From positions 1-64,000 of IMG/VR virus record IMGVR_UViG_3300033146_001635: a DNA stretch of 64,000 nucleotides, one strand, 5' to 3'. The notes under the pieces were generated by a model that did not search any database, was not told where the DNA came from, and saw only the letters and a list, made by a program, of their open reading frames with translations. This document shows positions 10,101 through 16,516 of this stretch, piece by piece. Source of the DNA: a virus. Made by a program: the position numbers and the translations under genes. Position 1 is the first letter of the stretch, and each line of letters opens with the position of its first letter.

Positions 10101-10238
10101 AAAAATAATTATTTAAAACAAGAATTAAACACAGAATTTACAATGATTAAAGAAAATCCAGATATGGAACCTGAAACAATTAAATTGCTTAGATCTAATT
10201 TAAGAGTTTTGGGTATTGATTTTGATGGAGAATTATAA
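7188..10238 (+). CDS. Phage RNA polymerase beta-like subunit, one chain
   Basis: The 1016-residue protein shows beta-subunit landmarks in order: LSGPGGFKKESIPIKLRDL followed by GKICPVDTPDRENCGVV (fork and rifampicin-region equivalents), YGYNNEDGIVISD (E553-D554), ERPIQVGDKLANRHGNKGV (Lys738 and Lys746 near the active centre), and GGQRCGEMESG close to the C-terminus, which grips beta-prime. It is shorter than bacterial beta (about 1180-1340 residues). I chose ATG 7188 because AAGGGGTG lies just upstream; a GTG at 7182 is inside that ribosome site. The gene follows beta-prime by 17 bases. No alpha subunit or sigma factor is recognisable in the window. Confidence 0.95.
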   Translation: MYQNNPDLKLPEINIFNLRKLDDLKLMDTIEEILKVPIKYGFKLEEFSKSDIRYTGHNLVNTIKENINVKLSKNNNIVDLSMQIPKLVDNQWFVINGRRKIPRFQLYDIPLLTLYFKNEIRFHSNVGRIGIYWTDNKKKAPSFVSIASLSKKIPLSIVLYAFYGIEKVEELFLKDVDEDELNKIPNDKKSILQLLQLDLIDAYSEVTQEMYIEAIGDYFSRKNPKEKGEDYIFTLENILDIDVIAKKFIPHDNILDCLCDILINEIQLDDTDYLNKRLRCYEYAIIQYFMENIYKLCLTCRNSNKPKYNINKTKILASCNVSEIIQYDFCINPVEQLTKLTQCTLSGPGGFKKESIPIKLRDLNQSMIGKICPVDTPDRENCGVVQNVTPVVKFDNNFKFLEDNTKVIPSLAVSMVPFLEHDDTTRLQMAASQMRQAILLDNFQVPLVCSGVEKQFTEFTSFIEYAKDDGEVIYKDTKKLIIGYKNGEIKIIDIGIKKILSDNMSHMTTVLNIGDKFNKGDIIASSSFCNDGLIKIGRNFKVAFMSYYGYNNEDGIVISDKLVKDNSLTSVHYLDLSFNISPNKVLERLIDSEVYTPLFPVGTRLKKGDVYARLKDMYLFGSIKDQVYDIFKDSQEKITPKDILITDIKIYANEWHTELKEYDAWIKYNIQKQIDYGNKIINIIKDNSDEATAKKLITEHRLDELMYPKQYKRKDEKLKGVHIEMTAVYERPIQVGDKLANRHGNKGVITSIMSHETMPQLPNGEHVEICLNPMGVLSRMNLGQLFEFHLSEALMKFKNILKQMLKDNCKQDDIKKLIMSFIKMTDKTDTQWISHSFKEYLPEIIDEKFIDDLYLIQPQFNSISKDDMDKIMDFVECEYEIELYDPVSKEKIESKIAVGYMYLMKLIHIAENKLAYRSISTLSRKTMQPTAGKKLNGGQRCGEMESGCAVSNDMPINQTEFYTIKSDCIDAKNNYLKQELNTEFTMIKENPDMEPETIKLLRSNLRVLGIDFDGEL

Positions 10239-11095
10239 TGTCAGCATTACCAGATGTTCAAGAAAATGACGCTCCGATTGTAGTTTTCCCCATCAATCTC
10301 GTTGGAGTTGATAATATTAAATTACCCTTTACATTATTATTACGAGATGCATATTATGATAAACATGAAATCGATTTAGTGGCGAATACATCGATTTCAA
10401 CAAATTTGGTTGCAAACGTGAAAGGCATATCAATGTCTAGATTATTAGAAGCAATCAGACCTTATTTGCATAAAGGGTTAAATTGGGAAATTTTGAAAAA
10501 TTGTTTAGATGCTGTGTGTAATTCAATAGGACAAAATGAAGCAAAAATAAAAATGTCTTTTGATTTGCCTATGATAAAAAAATCTCCATTGAGTAAAAAT
10601 AAATATCCTTTATTTCATTCATGTTATTTTGAAGGATATAAAAAAGAAAATAATTATAAATTTCATCAATTTGTAAAAGTACAATATTCTTCATATTGTC
10701 CATGTTCAGCTGCGTTGTCAAAAGAATTGGATACGCAAGGATTTCCTCATGCGCAAAGATCTTTTGCACACATTCTAGTTGATATGGATTTAAAAAATAA
10801 AAAACAAATATGGTTAGAAGATATTATTGATTTAGTTTTGAATAATATTAAAACACAACCATACCCTATAATCAAGCGAGTTGATGAACAAGAAATAGCA
10901 AAAATTGCATCTGAAAATCCATTATTTGTGGAAGATGCAATTAGAATTTTATCAAAAAAATTATCAGAATTAGATGGCATTATTGATTGGTGTGTTAGAT
11001 GTGTGCATGAAGAATCTATACATTGTCATGATGCAATTGCAGTTAATTGGAAATATGTTGAAAACGGATTTGATTTTCATTCCATAGAACCATAA
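10238..11095 (+). CDS. folE2: GTP cyclohydrolase I, FolE2 (type IB) family
   Basis: The 285-residue protein belongs to the tunnel-fold FolE2 family, which converts GTP to dihydroneopterin triphosphate, the first step toward folate and 7-deazaguanine compounds. The metal-site Cys motif SSYCPCSAALS (Cys154, Cys156) is followed by GFPHAQRS, matching the family's GAHNQRS. The C-terminal HEESIHCHDAIA matches the conserved ESIH-HxA stretch. The ATG overlaps the stop of the polymerase beta gene (TAATG), so translation is coupled. QueF is a related alternative but is shorter and lacks the CPCS-HxQRS pairing. The family is confident. The purpose in the phage, either folate supply or DNA or RNA modification, is not shown here. 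Confidence 0.85.
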   Translation: MSALPDVQENDAPIVVFPINLVGVDNIKLPFTLLLRDAYYDKHEIDLVANTSISTNLVANVKGISMSRLLEAIRPYLHKGLNWEILKNCLDAVCNSIGQNEAKIKMSFDLPMIKKSPLSKNKYPLFHSCYFEGYKKENNYKFHQFVKVQYSSYCPCSAALSKELDTQGFPHAQRSFAHILVDMDLKNKKQIWLEDIIDLVLNNIKTQPYPIIKRVDEQEIAKIASENPLFVEDAIRILSKKLSELDGIIDWCVRCVHEESIHCHDAIAVNWKYVENGFDFHSIEP

Positions 11096-11110
11096 ACAAG
11101 GAGTTTGCTT

Positions 11111-11857
11111 ATGTCAGAATTGATTAATATGCTTGAAGATGAATTATTCGAAGAAGAGTCGATTAATCAAGAAGAAACAACTAGTGAAAATGTTAGTGTT
11201 GAAGAAACGGATACTAACGAAGTAGAAGAAATTATGTTTGAAAACATTGCGTTGACGACTACTGATCTTATTTCGTGGTTAAATTCAAATGAAAATAATT
11301 TACAGTTTTGTAAAAAAATTGATATAACTGGAATAAATGATTTAAATGAAAATATTTTATTACTTAAAAATATTAATTGTGATAAAGAATTTATTCAAAT
11401 GTATAAAAATGCTGACACATATAAAGTATTAGATTTCCCTTGTCATCATATGAAATTATTTGGTGAGAATGGATTTCATATTTTATATAATGTTAACGAG
11501 CAATACAAGATTAAATTTTATGGTACAAAAACAACTGTATATGCTACTATTTGTTTGCAACATGATGAAAAATTATTTCCGATTTATCATTATAAATCAA
11601 ATAAATCCAAACTAGAAAATTATGATGTCGCTAATTTGGTTACAATTGAACATTTTAATAATTTAGTTAATAATAATACAAATTTTAATTTTGAAGATTG
11701 TATACTTCTATATCCACCAATCCACAAAACTGATAATGAAATGACAACCAAATTAGAAGTTTTAGAATGGTTGCATGAAAAAAGTTTAAATGTATTTGAT
11801 GTGCCACATGCTGTGAAAATTGATATAGCTATGTGGCGTATTTTATTTATGCATTAA
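11111..11857 (+). CDS. Unknown acidic protein
   Basis: This is a 248-residue protein with a strongly acidic first 45 residues (rich in Glu and Thr), then a globular part with HHMKLFGENGFHILYNVNEQ and several aromatic residues. No family is recognised. AAGGAG at 11098-11103 sets the start at ATG 11111 and not at the TTG six bases earlier. It follows folE2 by 15 bases and ends just before a strong terminator, so it is the last gene of the RNA polymerase transcript. The acidic N-terminus could mimic nucleic acid or serve as a protein contact, but this is speculation. Confidence 0.68.
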   Translation: MSELINMLEDELFEEESINQEETTSENVSVEETDTNEVEEIMFENIALTTTDLISWLNSNENNLQFCKKIDITGINDLNENILLLKNINCDKEFIQMYKNADTYKVLDFPCHHMKLFGENGFHILYNVNEQYKIKFYGTKTTVYATICLQHDEKLFPIYHYKSNKSKLENYDVANLVTIEHFNNLVNNNTNFNFEDCILLYPPIHKTDNEMTTKLEVLEWLHEKSLNVFDVPHAVKIDIAMWRILFMH

Positions 11858-11868
11858 GATTATAAGAG

Positions 11869-11910
11869 AAAGCCGGGGTGATGAAATATTATCACCTCGG
11901 CTTTTTTGTT
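11869..11910 (+). terminator. Strong intrinsic terminator after the RNA polymerase unit
   Basis: The stem AAAGCCGGGGTGAT (11869-11882) pairs with 11891-11904 with one G-T wobble around an 8-base loop, followed by a run of T broken by one G. It is the clearest intrinsic terminator on the + strand. Confidence 0.88.
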
Positions 11911-11912
11911 TT

Positions 11913-12647
11913 ATGAAAAAATATAATTTTATATATAATAATGTCTATTCATATGACATTCCATCATGTCATTATAATATTTTAAAAAATAGTGGGTATG
12001 ATGTATCAGAAATTAATGAACATGATAAAAAAGAAAGAAATACGCAAATTGGTTTATTAATGAAAGATGATAAAAATTTAACAAAATTTTTAAGAGATAC
12101 TACAAAACAAATAATTGATTTTTATATTGAAAATAATTTTATTAACAAAAATGAAATAATACTTCGACAATATGATGGATTTTATACAACCCGCTATTTA
12201 AATTTACATCTCAAACATAACCTTCCTGCTAAATTAGAACTAAAAAACTTATATGATGTTTTCATATTTTCTATAAATAGAAAAATGTATTTGGGTGTTG
12301 ATTATAATAAAGATTCCTATTTAATTAAGGGTATACCTTTTAAATACCATGAAATAGAAAATTTATATAAAAAAATATTACGCTCAAATTTTTTAAATAT
12401 AAGGAGTATTTTTAATAAATTACAAAAGTTAAAATTATATATTTTAAATTCAGATAAAATTCAACTATATGCTATTCCTGTAGATGATGACAAAACAGAA
12501 TTTAAAATATTTTTTAAAGAAATTGGGGAATTAATAATTTCAAAACAAAGTTTAAAATTAATTGATCCAAGTGAAATTGATAAATACAAATATTTTCAAA
12601 TATATTTAGAACCTTTTTTTAAATCAATTGTTTATCATACTTTATAA
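11913..12647 (+). CDS. Unknown protein resembling a reduced family-B polymerase palm
   Basis: The 244-residue protein has VYSYDIPSCHYNIL near its N-terminus (Asp15), similar to polymerase family B motif A (D..SLYPS), then ERNTQIGLLMK (about 41-51), and ILRQYDGFYTT (Asp88), which could stand for motif C. A stretch with KMYLGVDYNKDSYLIKGIP recalls the KxxY and KG elements after motif C in family B enzymes. No exonuclease domain is present and the spacing is far shorter than in true polymerases. The start lies in the T-tail of a terminator with no ribosome site, so either it is leaderless or the true start is not found. The gene is likely real; the function is tentative. Confidence 0.55.
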   Translation: MKKYNFIYNNVYSYDIPSCHYNILKNSGYDVSEINEHDKKERNTQIGLLMKDDKNLTKFLRDTTKQIIDFYIENNFINKNEIILRQYDGFYTTRYLNLHLKHNLPAKLELKNLYDVFIFSINRKMYLGVDYNKDSYLIKGIPFKYHEIENLYKKILRSNFLNIRSIFNKLQKLKLYILNSDKIQLYAIPVDDDKTEFKIFFKEIGELIISKQSLKLIDPSEIDKYKYFQIYLEPFFKSIVYHTL

Positions 12648-12662
12648 AATTATGAGGTTATT

Positions 12663-12842
12663 ATGTCGATTCCCACAATAACAATAAAACAAATAAGGGA
12701 TAATGATTTAAATAGTTGGGCTGTATTAGTTAATAATATTATATGTTTTGGTGGTTTATCGAAATCATCTATACCTTATTATAAAAAACTGGCTTTACAA
12801 ACCTATAACAAAAGGAAACAAAAACAATGTCAGGTACTATAA
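12663..12842 (+). CDS. Small unknown protein
   Basis: This 59-residue reading frame starts at an ATG preceded by GAGGTTATT and ends in TAA. It encodes MSIPTITIKQIRDNDLNSW at the start and a Lys- and Gln-rich tail (KRKQKQCQ). The stop overlaps an ATG (TAATG at 12840-12844) of the next gene, a spacing typical of coupled genes in this genome. No function is recognised. Confidence 0.55.
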   Translation: MSIPTITIKQIRDNDLNSWAVLVNNIICFGGLSKSSIPYYKKLALQTYNKRKQKQCQVL

Positions 12843-13123
12843 TGTATGACAAAATACTTGAACACGTTATTAAATTACATCGAAAAAAAATAGATAAATA
12901 TATGTTAAAAATCATAAAATCAAATGTAGCATCTAAATGCCCCAAAAAATTAAAAGAAGTTGAAACATATGAAGGTGGATTTTTGGAAGATGAAGATCAA
13001 AAACGATTATTATTCTGGACGAATCCTGAAATTCAAAATAAAGATGATAAAATAGTTGCAACATTTAAAATAAACAATAAAGAAGAAAAATTAATAATTG
13101 AGGAAACAGTGCAATGGAAATAA
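12827..13123 (+). CDS. Unknown small basic protein
   Basis: This protein has 98 residues if it starts at ATG 12827, or 93 if it starts at ATG 12842, which overlaps the previous stop as TAATG. The first half is Lys-rich and helical; the second half looks strand-rich (KIVATFKINNKEEKLIIEE). The 3' end overlaps the nucleotidyltransferase gene by 10 bases, so the two are likely co-translated. No family is recognised. Confidence 0.6.
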   Translation: MSGTIMYDKILEHVIKLHRKKIDKYMLKIIKSNVASKCPKKLKEVETYEGGFLEDEDQKRLLFWTNPEIQNKDDKIVATFKINNKEEKLIIEETVQWK

Positions 13124-14046
13124 CACCATTGTTAGAATACCCAATAGGTTCTTTTTTATATGGTACAAATACTGAAAATTCTGACAAAGATTATGCAGGT
13201 GTTTTTGTTGCTGAAATAGATTATTATTTTGGTTTAAAAAATATAAAAGAAGCTGATATGTCAATTAAATCCAAAGATGCCTATAATAAAAATACTTCCG
13301 AGGCTATAGATAAAAAATTTTATGAATTAAAAAGATTTATAAATTTAGCCAAAGATAATAATCCAACTATAATTGAGCAGTTGTTTATACCTCGTGATAA
13401 ATTGATATATCATAATACAAATGGTCTTAAATTACTTGAACATAAAAAAGATTTTTTACATAAAGGATTGTATTATAGATTTTTAGGTTATGCATATTCT
13501 CAAAAGAAAAAAATGATAATCAAATTAGATAATTATAAAGATTATGAATATGTTAGAGATGTAATACAAAATGCAGATCCAAGAGATACACTTTTTCATA
13601 TTAGGGATAAAATAAAAAAATTTATTTTTAAAGATGAACATATAAAAGTTGGTGATATAAAAATTCCAATGGGAATTTTAAATAAAAAAGCTTTAGATAT
13701 TTTAAATAAAAGATTTAAAAATTTAAGTAATAGAACAATTTTAATCAAAAAATACGGGTATGATACTAAATTTGCATCACATTTAATTCGATTGGTTTTA
13801 GAAGGAATTGAATTACTCAAAACAAAAAATCTTATATTTCCATTACAACAAGCTAATTATATTAAGGATATTAAAAAAGGAAAATATGGATTAGATGATG
13901 TATTAAATGATTTTGATAAATTAGAGAAACAAATAAAAAATGTATGTGAAAATTCTGATTTACCTAAATACCCTGATTTTAATAAATTAAATAAACTTTC
14001 TATTGATTTGATTTATCATCAATTAAAAATAAATCAAGTTATATAA
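13114..14046 (+). CDS. Predicted nucleotidyltransferase, RlaP-like
   Basis: The 310-residue protein opens with IGSFLYGTNTENSDKDYAGVF (about residues 11-31), the GS-x(n)-DxD signature of the DNA-polymerase-beta-like nucleotidyltransferase fold (Gly12-Ser13; Asp24 and Asp26 as metal ligands). The GSxxYGTxTxxSDxDxxGVF form matches the RlaP family linked to RNA repair pathways in bacteria and phages. The helical C-terminal half (LIRLVLEGIELL) matches that family's layout. The start overlaps the preceding gene by 10 bases. No RNA ligase is seen in the window. The family is fairly sure; the target, RNA or a small molecule, is unknown. Confidence 0.78.
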   Translation: MEITPLLEYPIGSFLYGTNTENSDKDYAGVFVAEIDYYFGLKNIKEADMSIKSKDAYNKNTSEAIDKKFYELKRFINLAKDNNPTIIEQLFIPRDKLIYHNTNGLKLLEHKKDFLHKGLYYRFLGYAYSQKKKMIIKLDNYKDYEYVRDVIQNADPRDTLFHIRDKIKKFIFKDEHIKVGDIKIPMGILNKKALDILNKRFKNLSNRTILIKKYGYDTKFASHLIRLVLEGIELLKTKNLIFPLQQANYIKDIKKGKYGLDDVLNDFDKLEKQIKNVCENSDLPKYPDFNKLNKLSIDLIYHQLKINQVI

Positions 14047-14062
14047 ATAAGGAGTAAATAAA

Positions 14063-14341
14063 ATGCCTTATTTTAAATTACCAGTTACATGGGAATCTTA
14101 TGGAGCCCTTGATATAGAAGCTAATAATGAAGAAGAGTTTTGGGAATTAGTTAAAAAATATAGAAACGACAATGATGATTTACCGTTACCAGATGCTGAA
14201 TATGTAGATGGGAGTTTTACAATTGCAGATGATGAAACTATTAAGTTATTAAACGAGTCATTACAAAAGAAAGAAGAAACTAGTGAAGATATAATAAATG
14301 TAATAAAATTTTATAATAAAAAATTTAAAAACAAAGAATAA
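14063..14341 (+). CDS. Small acidic unknown protein
   Basis: This is a 92-residue protein with a compact N-terminal part (FKLPVTWESYGALDIEANN) and a helical acidic tail. It recalls small phage and plasmid proteins of the DpnD/PcfM kind, which share a similar strand-helix N-terminus, but the match is weak. AAGGAG precedes the ATG, and the next gene follows 9 bases after the stop, so it sits in the same transcript as the nucleotidyltransferase. Confidence 0.65.
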   Translation: MPYFKLPVTWESYGALDIEANNEEEFWELVKKYRNDNDDLPLPDAEYVDGSFTIADDETIKLLNESLQKKEETSEDIINVIKFYNKKFKNKE

Positions 14342-14350
14342 GGAGTGGTT

Positions 14351-15265
14351 ATGTTTATAGACGAAGCGTTGGATATGGGGTTAACTCAAATAGATAATGG
14401 GTTATACGAGTATAAAGATAGATATTCATCAATATGGTATGAAATATTAAGAGGGGTTTCAAGAGAAACGCCATTACCATCTCTTGGTATTTTTACAGCT
14501 CCATCTGATGCCGATATTGAAAATTCAAACTATGTTGGTGCGGTATCAACTGAATACAAATTTATTGGTAATGCAGATGTTCTTGATACTATGATGGAAT
14601 CAATTAATAATATTAGTTCAGAAATAAATTTAAGAGAAAAATTTATATTTAATCATAAATTTACTCATATTGTAAGTGAACTTATGATAATTAATAATAA
14701 TAATACCAGAATTGATATTGGTACTGTCATACCTATTATTACAGTTGAAAATTCATATGATGGGTCGAAAGCTGAAACTTATTCTTTTGGAATTGGGATT
14801 GTTGATAATAATTATGATTTAATCGGTAGTTTTACTTTTAAAAAGAAAATTCTTGGTATGCGACAAATTCATTTAATCAATGCTCGCTCAACAATTGAAT
14901 CCAATGTTGGGTCATATGTTGAAATTTTCAATACTAATATATCTGATATTATTAGTGAAAATTTCAATAAAGTTATTCCACCTGAAGATGCAATGAAAGC
15001 ATTGGGAATGGTAGAAAAATTGGGTAAAAAAAGATATGCTACAGTTGTTAGTAATTTAGCTCAATTAACACAATCCAGTATAGAAGAAAATGAAGATGGG
15101 GATTTGGATTTACCTCCTATTAATGCATGGAATATGTTTCTTGCTATTGCAACTTATTCTGCAAAGGAGGAAAATTTAAATGCTAAAAAAATGTTAGAAA
15201 ATATTGCTGAAAGAACTTTAGCTATTCCAACAAGAATGATTGAGGCATTAAATCGTAGAAGGTAA
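14351..15265 (+). CDS. Unknown protein, possibly DUF932-like
   Basis: The 304-residue protein starts at ATG 14351 because AGGAG lies at 14341-14345; an in-frame GTG at 14345 is part of that site. The middle is strand-rich with alternating hydrophobic residues, and the C-terminal third has WNMFLAIATYSAKEE followed by a helical Arg-rich end. The overall shape resembles DUF932 phage and plasmid proteins of about 250-300 residues, but I see no decisive motif. A perfect terminator hairpin follows, so this gene ends the transcript. Confidence 0.62.
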   Translation: MFIDEALDMGLTQIDNGLYEYKDRYSSIWYEILRGVSRETPLPSLGIFTAPSDADIENSNYVGAVSTEYKFIGNADVLDTMMESINNISSEINLREKFIFNHKFTHIVSELMIINNNNTRIDIGTVIPIITVENSYDGSKAETYSFGIGIVDNNYDLIGSFTFKKKILGMRQIHLINARSTIESNVGSYVEIFNTNISDIISENFNKVIPPEDAMKALGMVEKLGKKRYATVVSNLAQLTQSSIEENEDGDLDLPPINAWNMFLAIATYSAKEENLNAKKMLENIAERTLAIPTRMIEALNRRR

Positions 15266-15292
15266 ATTTGTAAATTATAAATGATGTTTTAT

Positions 15293-15337
15293 AATCTCCC
15301 ATAAATTATTTATTTAATTTATGGGAGATTTTTTTTT
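15293..15337 (+). terminator. Intrinsic terminator
   Basis: A perfect 16-base stem pairs AATCTCCCATAAATTA (15293-15308) with 15315-15330 around a 6-base loop and is followed by a run of T. It closes the unit ending at 15265. Confidence 0.88.
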
Positions 15338-15413
15338 AAAAAAATATAGATTATTATATATATTTATTTATAGTAACAAATTTATCTTTAATTTATTTAA
15401 AAAGGAGATTGGT

Positions 15414-15995
15414 ATGGAAACTACTACAAAACTTAAAATGTTGGTGTTTATTATTGTAGCTGTCATTTTATTATTTTGTGTATATCAAAATGCACAGGGT
15501 GCAGTAGGTAACAATATAACCGCTGATGTCACAGTTTCATCATTACATTGGGTAGAAGAACCTGTGACAAAAAAAGAAAAAAATTGTTTAGTTTTAGTCG
15601 AGCGTTGGAATTTATATAAAACAGTACGAGAGGGAACAGATCCATTTAAAATGGCTAATAAAATGAAAATGGATTTGGATAGTAAAGGTATTTATTTACC
15701 ACATATTAAATTAAATATGTTATGTATCGAATACAATCGATTAATTAATGTTGAGATTGCGAAACATCCTGAATATAAACAGGATGTAAAAAATAGATTA
15801 GCTAAATCAATGGCTAAATCAATGTCAACGAAAACAATAAATGAGTTATTAAAAGATGATAATTATGTTATACCCCAAGATGAATTGACTTGTTTGAGTA
15901 AAAATATTAAAATAACAATTGAAGAATGGATGAATGAAATAAATAAAAAAATTCATCCATTCTTAATCGAGTATTTAAAAACTCTTCAAAATTAA
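15414..15995 (+). CDS. Membrane-anchored or secreted unknown protein
   Basis: The 193-residue protein begins with a hydrophobic segment (about residues 9-26, KMLVFIIVAVILLFCVY) that is either a signal anchor or an uncleaved signal peptide, followed by a soluble part with helices and four Cys. The start is set by AAAAGGAGATTGGT directly before ATG 15414; upstream in-frame ATGs fall inside the preceding terminator. No known domain is recognised. It stands alone between a terminator and a convergent gene, so it has its own promoter somewhere in 15337-15400, a very AT-rich stretch with TATATAT runs. Confidence 0.68.
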   Translation: METTTKLKMLVFIIVAVILLFCVYQNAQGAVGNNITADVTVSSLHWVEEPVTKKEKNCLVLVERWNLYKTVREGTDPFKMANKMKMDLDSKGIYLPHIKLNMLCIEYNRLINVEIAKHPEYKQDVKNRLAKSMAKSMSTKTINELLKDDNYVIPQDELTCLSKNIKITIEEWMNEINKKIHPFLIEYLKTLQN

Positions 15996-15998
15996 TAA

Positions 15999-16022
15999 CT
16001 ATACCAGGTTTGCCCGTACCTG
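15999..16022. terminator. Weak hairpin between convergent genes
   Basis: CCAGGT and ACCTGG pair around a short loop between the convergent ends of the 15414 gene and the 16043 gene. The stem is only about 6 base pairs, so the call is weak. Confidence 0.3.
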
Positions 16023-16042
16023 GGTTATCAAAAAAGCGGGCG

Positions 16043-16441
16043 TCATTTATATTTGATATTTAAATCTTCAGGTTTAATAATCCACAATTTTATACCATAT
16101 TTTTTTGTTAATATTTCCACTCTAAATACAAATCTATAATCTTTCACATCTTCTACAATTAAAACAATACCAGGTTTTAATCCAGTCATAGTTGAATAAT
16201 ATAAAGATTGCCCCACAGATTCAGCCCATTTTTGTGCAAAATCTACTTCGATAGCATATTCATTAGTTATAATATCAACTCTAGTTTTATCAGGTAATAC
16301 ATATTCTGTTGAAATTGCACCATTATGAATGGCCCAAAAATTTTGATATATTTTTTCTCTATATAAATGTTTAGCAAATACTGAACTAGAAAAGAGAACA
16401 CAATATAGAGGAAGTATGATATAAATTATTTTTTTTAACAT
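16043..16441 (-). CDS. Secreted PD-(D/E)XK nuclease-like protein
   Basis: The 132-residue precursor has a clear signal peptide (KK, hydrophobic core, then SSVFA with cleavage expected after Ala23). The mature part contains TRVDIITNEYAIEVDFAQKW (Asp56, Glu65, Asp67), followed by ESVGQSLYYSTMTG. This is the pattern of a small family related to PD-(D/E)XK endonucleases, where the Asp and the ExD pair hold the metal. The expected third catalytic Lys is replaced or shifted. If exported it would act in the host periplasm, for instance on incoming or outside DNA. A copy of the GAACATA promoter motif lies 36 bases upstream. The call rests on motif reading only. Confidence 0.68.
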   Translation of the reverse strand: MLKKIIYIILPLYCVLFSSSVFAKHLYREKIYQNFWAIHNGAISTEYVLPDKTRVDIITNEYAIEVDFAQKWAESVGQSLYYSTMTGLKPGIVLIVEDVKDYRFVFRVEILTKKYGIKLWIIKPEDLNIKYK

Positions 16442-16476
16442 TTTTTATACCTTTAAAAAAATTTGTATATAATTTT

Positions 16477-16492
16477 AATCAATAATATGTTC
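16477..16492 (-). promoter_or_regulatory. GAACATA-type promoter motif
   Basis: Minus-strand GAACATATTATTGATT lies 36 bases before the secreted nuclease-like gene. It matches the eight-site consensus GAACATAWWAWTGAA except at the last two positions. Confidence 0.6.
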
Positions 16493-16516
16493 TTTAAATA
16501 AGAGGTTATAATATAG

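Noticed and set aside
10238-11095. QueF instead of FolE2
   Set aside because: The CPCS, HAQRS and ESIH set and the 285-residue length fit FolE2.
13630-13650. GAACATATAAAAG as another promoter motif copy
   Set aside because: It lies inside the nucleotidyltransferase coding region, and the right half (TGAA) is missing.
15321-15413. Longer N-terminus for the 15414 gene
   Set aside because: The upstream ATG is inside a terminator stem, while ATG 15414 has a strong AAGGAG site.
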